From: Cryphonectria parasitica EP155
Taxonomy: Eukaryota > Ascomycota > Sordariomycetes > Diaporthales > Cryphonectriaceae
Direction: 5' to 3'
DNA length: 64,000 nt
Assembly: GCF_011745365.1 (NCBI RefSeq)
Contig: NW_024468909.1
Coordinates: 3,162,001 to 3,226,000 of the forward strand
Under the pieces are notes generated by a model. It made no database searches. It was not told where the DNA came from and saw only the letters and a list, made by a program, of their open reading frames with translations. Position 1 is the stretch's first letter. Every line of letters begins with the position of its first letter. A program made the position numbers and the translations under genes. Positions 59,101-64,000 of this stretch are shown in pieces.

Positions 59101-59690
59101 TCCCTGTTGCGCTGACGTTCACGAGAAGTCTTGGGTGGAATCCGTCGACCCTTCTTGCCACTTGCCGTACTACCAGTTACTAGATACAGTAAGTTCATTG
59201 CTGAGACGGCGCAGGTTTAAGCCCAGCGATATCGAGGGACAAAAGTAGATATCCCCAACCTGCGACACCACTGTCATCAGGAGTTGTAACCAGCCCTTTA
59301 CCCTAACTACGGGGGTTTCTTTTCTCTCTCCCCCCCCCCCCCCACGTATCTTTCTTTTTTCATTACTCCCTCGGACCTGCACGGAGCCGACGTGTGTCAC
59401 TTGCCTCCCGATTGAAAACCAAATCAAGATAAATAAGAAACAACCTCGGCCGTATGGATATGTGTGTGTGCGTGTACACATGCGCACGTGTGTTTCCGCC
59501 CGACTATAACTTTGAATCTATGGAACTATCAATATAAGTCTATGCAGAACTCGTCAGCGACCTTGTTCTGTGACACACACTCCCAGGGCTCGTCATCAGA
59601 CTAGCTGCCGATGTCACTGGTCACATCTCCAACAACCTGCAGAATCCCCCTCCTACACTATTGTTTATCAATATTGCCATTATTATTTTG
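56137..59690. other. Gene-free DNA, continued
   Basis: No supported gene. The longest open frame (58049-58882, plus) passes through T-rich and C-run sequence, has no domain and is not called. A GTA/TAC patch lies near 57660-57715 and a GA run near 57744-57762. Confidence 0.5.
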
Positions 59691-61400
59691 TCCTTTTCTT
59701 TTTCTTATAGCCGTCGGCAATCAATAATAATACCAACACCACTATTGCGGATTTGGGGGAAATTGTCGGCAACCTCGTTTTACCTGAAGGCCATAATTAT
59801 AACGTTTGGGCAACAGCGACCGTGGCCCCCTCGAAGTCTGATCTGCTCTTTCCTTTCCCACGCACGATAGTCATTAACGGTTCCTCTTCCAATCCAATTT
59901 CGCCAATCTCCGATTCCGACCAGAACCATTTTGGACGAGCTTGGCGTCTAAACAACTTTGGCAGGGCTGCCTTGACCTCGAAATCCAACAGTCCAATCAG
60001 CTCGACGACGCCCCTCGACTATTCCATGCTGTGTTCCTGTTCTTCTGCAAGGCCTTCTCCCAATTGTTTTGGCGGCGGCGTCATTGGCGGCGGCAGCTGT
60101 CGTTCAACCTGATCTTTGGAGAGCTGCTGCTCCTCCCCCCTCCCCCCCAGCCTCCTCTCTGCCTCCCCTCGGCCCTCGGCCTGTCATTCTTCTCCCAATA
60201 GACCGCCAGATCAAACGGCCGACAACCTGCAGGAAGACAGACAGACAGACACATGTCAGCGTCGCCATCCATCCCATCCTCCTAGAGGAATCAAGAGCAT
60301 CGCGAGCAAACCAGAAGTTGTGGCTATTTCATCCCGTAGCGGCTCTGCCGTGCAAGGTTGTCCCCGTTCAGCCCAGCCCATTCCCAGGTAGCCATCACCA
60401 AGGGTTGCATCGCCCTATGGAGTGAAAGTGTTGGGTGGGACTACTTACTCTTTTCGTGTCCGCTGTTGCGCGCATTTTCCCTTTCTCAAGCGGATCGGGG
60501 AACAAGGAGAACCACAACACTGTGCGTAAGTAACACAAGCCCCGGTTTTTGAACGACCCGCAATCCTCTGGCCCCCCCCCCCCCTGACTCCCTGAGGGTC
60601 TTGGGTCCCCATCCTGTCCACTCGTCTCCAAGGTTCCCAAAGTAACAACCCCCCTGTGGCCCGTTGGGAGCGCGTTGCGTGACGGGCACCCTGACCCATC
60701 CCACCCCCCAGCCAGAAGCCCCAAATCACATTAAGATATACTATGTGGTACTTCCTCCTCTTGTACATATTCGTCCAGTCACATCATACTCTCTTTTTCT
60801 TGTTGACCACCCCCAAAAGAACTTCCCTCCTTTCCCCCCAGCATCTATCTGCATAATTGTTTTTTATTTTTTATTTTCGCGTCCTGGCGACCCAGACGCG
60901 ACGTCTTCTCCTGTCTTGTCACCTGTTGTATACGAAAGGGGGAAGGAAACCATATTCAGCAAAATAATTTCCACCTGGTGATTCCCACCATTTCATGCCA
61001 ACATCTGGCTTGGGGACGTCACTGGCTTGTGTTTTCCCCAAGGGTCGGCTCGGCAAGAGGCACAGCTTCTGTGTGTCATCACATCATTCCATGTTCGTAC
61101 TCGGGCAAGTCTTACAGCAGCTGACGGGACGAGCAGGGTGACACAGGAAAACACGAAGAAAAAAGAAATAAGAAAAAGAGGGAAAGCAGTCCAGTCCCCT
61201 TTTTCCCGTCCCGCGCGCGAAGTCATCGAAACTAGTGGACGGGAGCGACCCTCCTCTCCGCTGTCTCGCCCGGAAGGTCGGTTGGCCTGGTGGGTGTGCA
61301 TGTGTGTGTGGGTGGGTGTGTGTTTGTATTGGGCACCACAAGTACAATAATGTGGTCAACACACGCAGCGCCTGCGCCTAGCCACCGGGGCCAGACGAGA
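59691..61400 (+). promoter_or_regulatory. Probable promoter and leader of the CRIB gene
   Basis: Pyrimidine-rich sequence from about 59690 to 60200 and again near 60780-60870 looks like fungal promoter or leader. A possible leader intron has a GTAAGT donor at 60526 and a CCCCCCAG acceptor ending at 60841, but no transcript evidence is available here. A GT-rich run lies at 61295-61330. Confidence 0.35.
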
Positions 61401-64000
61401 ATGGCCAAAAGTAATAGTGAAAGTACTACTTCTTTTGGCTTCTCGCATCCCGATTCGTCTTCTACTACTTCTGTTACTTCTTCCTCCTCTGTCTCCTCAC
61501 GAGCATATCCGTCCGCCGCCGCCGCCTCCTCCTCCTCGCACCACCACCAATATACCGTCTCTGCCCTCGAGGCTGAAAACTACGCCGACTTCCTCGAGCC
61601 AGCTGTCGAGAGACCCCCTTCCCCCGGCGGGCTACGAGCTCTCAGCAACAAGGTCAGGCAGGTGTCTGTATCTGATCGACATGTAAACCAACAACAACAC
61701 CAACAATACCAGCACCAAGCATTACAACACCAACAGGCTGGCTCGTCCGCCGCATCATCCTTGATCTCCTACGCTTCGCTGGACCGCCGGCCGTCGTGGG
61801 AGCAGGCCCTCGAGTCCTTCTCGCTCTCGAGAAAATCCTCTGTTAAGTCTACGACCAGCAGCATGCCCTCGCGGGAACGCCCAGAGAGCGTGCAGGCCAT
61901 CGGAAAGGCCATCTTCAACCGCAAGTCCAAGTTCAGGCGGGAGAGCCTTGCCACGAGCGGCAGCTCGACCTACTCATCCGAGGTGACACTGGATGTCACG
62001 AGCGACCGGGGCAGGGCAGCATCCGCCGTCAACAAGGACCACATCTCATCGGCCATGAGCCTCTTCAACCGCCGAAAAACCGTCCAGGCAGTAGAGGAGG
62101 CCCAGAAGAGACCATCGATATCGAGCCCTTTTAACTTCCAACACGTCACACAGATCCAGCGGGACCAGCTGCCCAATCTTGAGCGGGCCAACTCGACAAC
62201 GCTGCGCAAGGAGATGGCAATCGCACGGAGTCCCCCGAGGTCCATCAGGGGAGGCCCATCACGGGGGCCCTCGGCCGAGGACCTACGCGTGCCTAACTTC
62301 TCGTCCAAGACGTCCAGGCCTTACAACGACGAGGAGTCCATTCCGCCTCACGTCGTGCCGCACAGCCGCGAGGGCAGCCTGTCGCAACCTCCTAGCGCGC
62401 AGAACTCGCCCCCAAGGCAGTGGGTCAAGCAGGTCAAGTCGCAGGATCACATGCGCGGGCCCCCACCTCCTCGACCGCCTCGATCCCCGACGGAATTGGA
62501 CCTCAACTACTTCGACTTTGCTCCTCCTCCTGCGACCGGCCCAGTGCCTCCAGCACGGCATCCTAGCCGCGGCGCATCGATCCCACGCCGCGATTCCGAG
62601 GCCTTGGGGCATCATCAGCAGGGAATGAATGCCTTCCGCTTTCCAGCACCCCTGAACCTGCAGCTCGGCGGCGGCGATGCCTACACTGTCTCTACCCCCC
62701 CACTCGGGTCTCCTGGGTGCCCCAGCCCAGCCGCAGCACCTGCAGAGAATCGCCGGTTTTCACGTATCTTTGTGCCTGCAGAGAACCCCAACTGGCCTCT
62801 GACCGCGCCGCTGAACAATGCCAGCGTCATGGCATTCGATGCAGGTCTTCCTGACGTGCCCGAGGAGGAGGAGCAGAGCGGACTGCCAAAGAGATCGCGC
62901 GCGAGCTCGCGCAGTACACATTCGTCGCTGAAGGGGTCGATCTCGGTACCAGCCCTGCGACAGGCGTCCATCTCGAATGCTGGCTGTCCTCCTTCTTCCC
63001 ATAACAAGCGTGCAAGCCATCGTGAGTCTGTCGTCTTTGGCCAGTACGATATCTACGCTCTGCAACAGCCTGCGAGGGACAGGATGACGACGACGGCTGC
63101 GACTGAACAGGTCGACGCGGAGCCACTACGACGGGATAGCTGGGAAGATGTGATTGACTACTGCTACGAGCACGAGATGGAGGCTGACTGCGACTATGAT
63201 TGGCACCGACCATCGGTCGACATGTCGCAATATGCAGCACGCGCTGCGTCGATAGCGCTGGCGTGTGAGGACGAAGGGCTGATCTTGTCCCGGCCTACTT
63301 CTGACGTACCTGCGCTGAGCCCCTCTAGCCGCTTGTCTCCTCGGACCAGCCATGAGGCGATCACGCCGGCGCTTGCTGCTACGGTTGCGAGGTCACCCAC
63401 CAGCGCAAACTTCTCGTTGCCTCGACGAGATGGCCTCAGGAACCAGCGCCACCTCCATGTGCGCACCGAGTCGCAGACCAGCTTTAAGGAGGCACAGGGC
63501 TTCTCGCTCTCGCCGTCCTTTCTGATCCCGAACGATTACCATCACGAACTCCTCGCAGCTCGTACCGAGCAGCAGCAGCACGAGGACCCGGAGAGCATCG
63601 CCCAGGCGGTCACACTGGAGGAGGACCCGACGCTGACGATGGAGAACTCGAGCCTTTTCGTGCCAGCCAGGGCGAGCAACTCGACCACCACCAGCAACAG
63701 TAACCTGTCGTCCCGCTCTGTCTTTGAGCGGCACATCTCGGCCACATCGAGCAACACCGACTATACGCGCCTCACCATGAGCACTAGCTCCGACATGGAC
63801 ACCTTTGTCTTCAAGGACGACTCTCCGACCGCCACCACCAATTTCAACAACATGGAGGACCAGATCCCTGAGATCCACGAGGTGCTTGCCTCGCCCGCCG
63901 TCCACGCACGTTCGCAGAGTGCCGCCGGCCTCCTCGGCAGCCCGTCGTCCTCGTCCAACAAGGCTACGCCAACCTTGAGCCGGGATACACACAACAGCGA
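61401..64000 (+). CDS. CRIB-domain protein, 3' end beyond the window
   Basis: The frame is open from the ATG at 61401 to the window edge (866 complete codons, no intron needed), so the gene is truncated here. It is mostly Ser/Pro-rich and disordered, with Gln/His runs near residues 95-115. At residues 240-249, ISSPFNFQHV matches the core of the CRIB (p21-Rho-binding) motif, which binds GTP-loaded Cdc42 or Rac; the usual trailing His-Val-Gly is relaxed (HVTQ). A second conserved-looking block at about 579-601 (DSWEDVIDYCYEHEMEADCD followed by YDW) resembles a motif of Pezizomycotina CRIB proteins. Inference: a Rho-GTPase effector or scaffold in cell polarity. No kinase domain is seen in the visible part. 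A real C-terminal domain could lie downstream. Confidence 0.82.
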   Translation, partial: MAKSNSESTTSFGFSHPDSSSTTSVTSSSSVSSRAYPSAAAASSSSHHHQYTVSALEAENYADFLEPAVERPPSPGGLRALSNKVRQVSVSDRHVNQQQHQQYQHQALQHQQAGSSAASSLISYASLDRRPSWEQALESFSLSRKSSVKSTTSSMPSRERPESVQAIGKAIFNRKSKFRRESLATSGSSTYSSEVTLDVTSDRGRAASAVNKDHISSAMSLFNRRKTVQAVEEAQKRPSISSPFNFQHVTQIQRDQLPNLERANSTTLRKEMAIARSPPRSIRGGPSRGPSAEDLRVPNFSSKTSRPYNDEESIPPHVVPHSREGSLSQPPSAQNSPPRQWVKQVKSQDHMRGPPPPRPPRSPTELDLNYFDFAPPPATGPVPPARHPSRGASIPRRDSEALGHHQQGMNAFRFPAPLNLQLGGGDAYTVSTPPLGSPGCPSPAAAPAENRRFSRIFVPAENPNWPLTAPLNNASVMAFDAGLPDVPEEEEQSGLPKRSRASSRSTHSSLKGSISVPALRQASISNAGCPPSSHNKRASHRESVVFGQYDIYALQQPARDRMTTTAATEQVDAEPLRRDSWEDVIDYCYEHEMEADCDYDWHRPSVDMSQYAARAASIALACEDEGLILSRPTSDVPALSPSSRLSPRTSHEAITPALAATVARSPTSANFSLPRRDGLRNQRHLHVRTESQTSFKEAQGFSLSPSFLIPNDYHHELLAARTEQQQHEDPESIAQAVTLEEDPTLTMENSSLFVPARASNSTTTSNSNLSSRSVFERHISATSSNTDYTRLTMSTSSDMDTFVFKDDSPTATTNFNNMEDQIPEIHEVLASPAVHARSQSAAGLLGSPSSSSNKATPTLSRDTHNS

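Overview
The window reads as nuclear DNA of a filamentous ascomycete (Pezizomycotina, most likely Sordariomycetes). The signs are short introns (about 60-110 bases, GT...AG, with CTGAC/CTAAC branch sites), GC-rich coding exons, pyrimidine-rich leaders upstream of start codons, and fungus-specific families (WOPR regulator, ERMES subunit Mmm1, Akr1, Alr-type Mg2+ transporter). Species cannot be read from the sequence. I see no rRNA or tRNA gene, no CRISPR array and no intact transposon.

Layout. Fourteen protein genes are supported, two of them cut by the window edges. 1-15.5 kb is compact: akr1 (5' truncated, +), rce1 (+), mmm1 (-), vps45 (+), mto1 (+), crd1 (-). From 15.5 to 33.4 kb the only gene is a WOPR master-regulator gene of the Wor1/Ryp1/Sge1 type (-, 21.7-23.6 kb), with about 6 kb of empty DNA downstream and about 10 kb upstream. 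33.4-47.5 kb is compact again: tdp1 (-), an FAD oxidoreductase (+), a protein with an Edc1/PNRC-like decapping-activator motif (-), rbx1 (+), spc1 (-) and an Alr/CorA Mg2+ transporter (+). From 47.5 to 61.4 kb there is nearly 14 kb without a convincing gene. The window then ends inside a long CRIB-domain gene (+) that starts at 61401 and is still open at 64000.

How the genes relate. akr1 and rce1 are neighbours and both serve lipid modification of membrane proteins (palmitoylation; CAAX processing). mmm1, mto1 and crd1 all serve mitochondria (ER-mitochondria contact, mitochondrial tRNA modification, cardiolipin synthesis). vps45 and spc1 act in the secretory/endosomal system, rbx1 in ubiquitin ligases, tdp1 in DNA repair. 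These are household genes, not an evident cluster. The regulatory interest lies in the two gene-poor blocks, one around the WOPR gene and one upstream of the CRIB gene. Both are rich in microsatellites, homopolymers and GTAC/TAGTA-type palindromic patches.

Method. Exon borders were placed by eye from splice signals, frame continuity and family conservation. All multi-exon models given here close in frame; the last exon of the WOPR gene is the main uncertainty. I did not find a clearly undescribed system. The best candidates for follow-up are the large flanks and alternative C-terminus of the WOPR gene, the Edc1-like decapping motif protein, the upstream reading frames of mto1, and a probable mutated coding relic at 48.0-49.1 kb.
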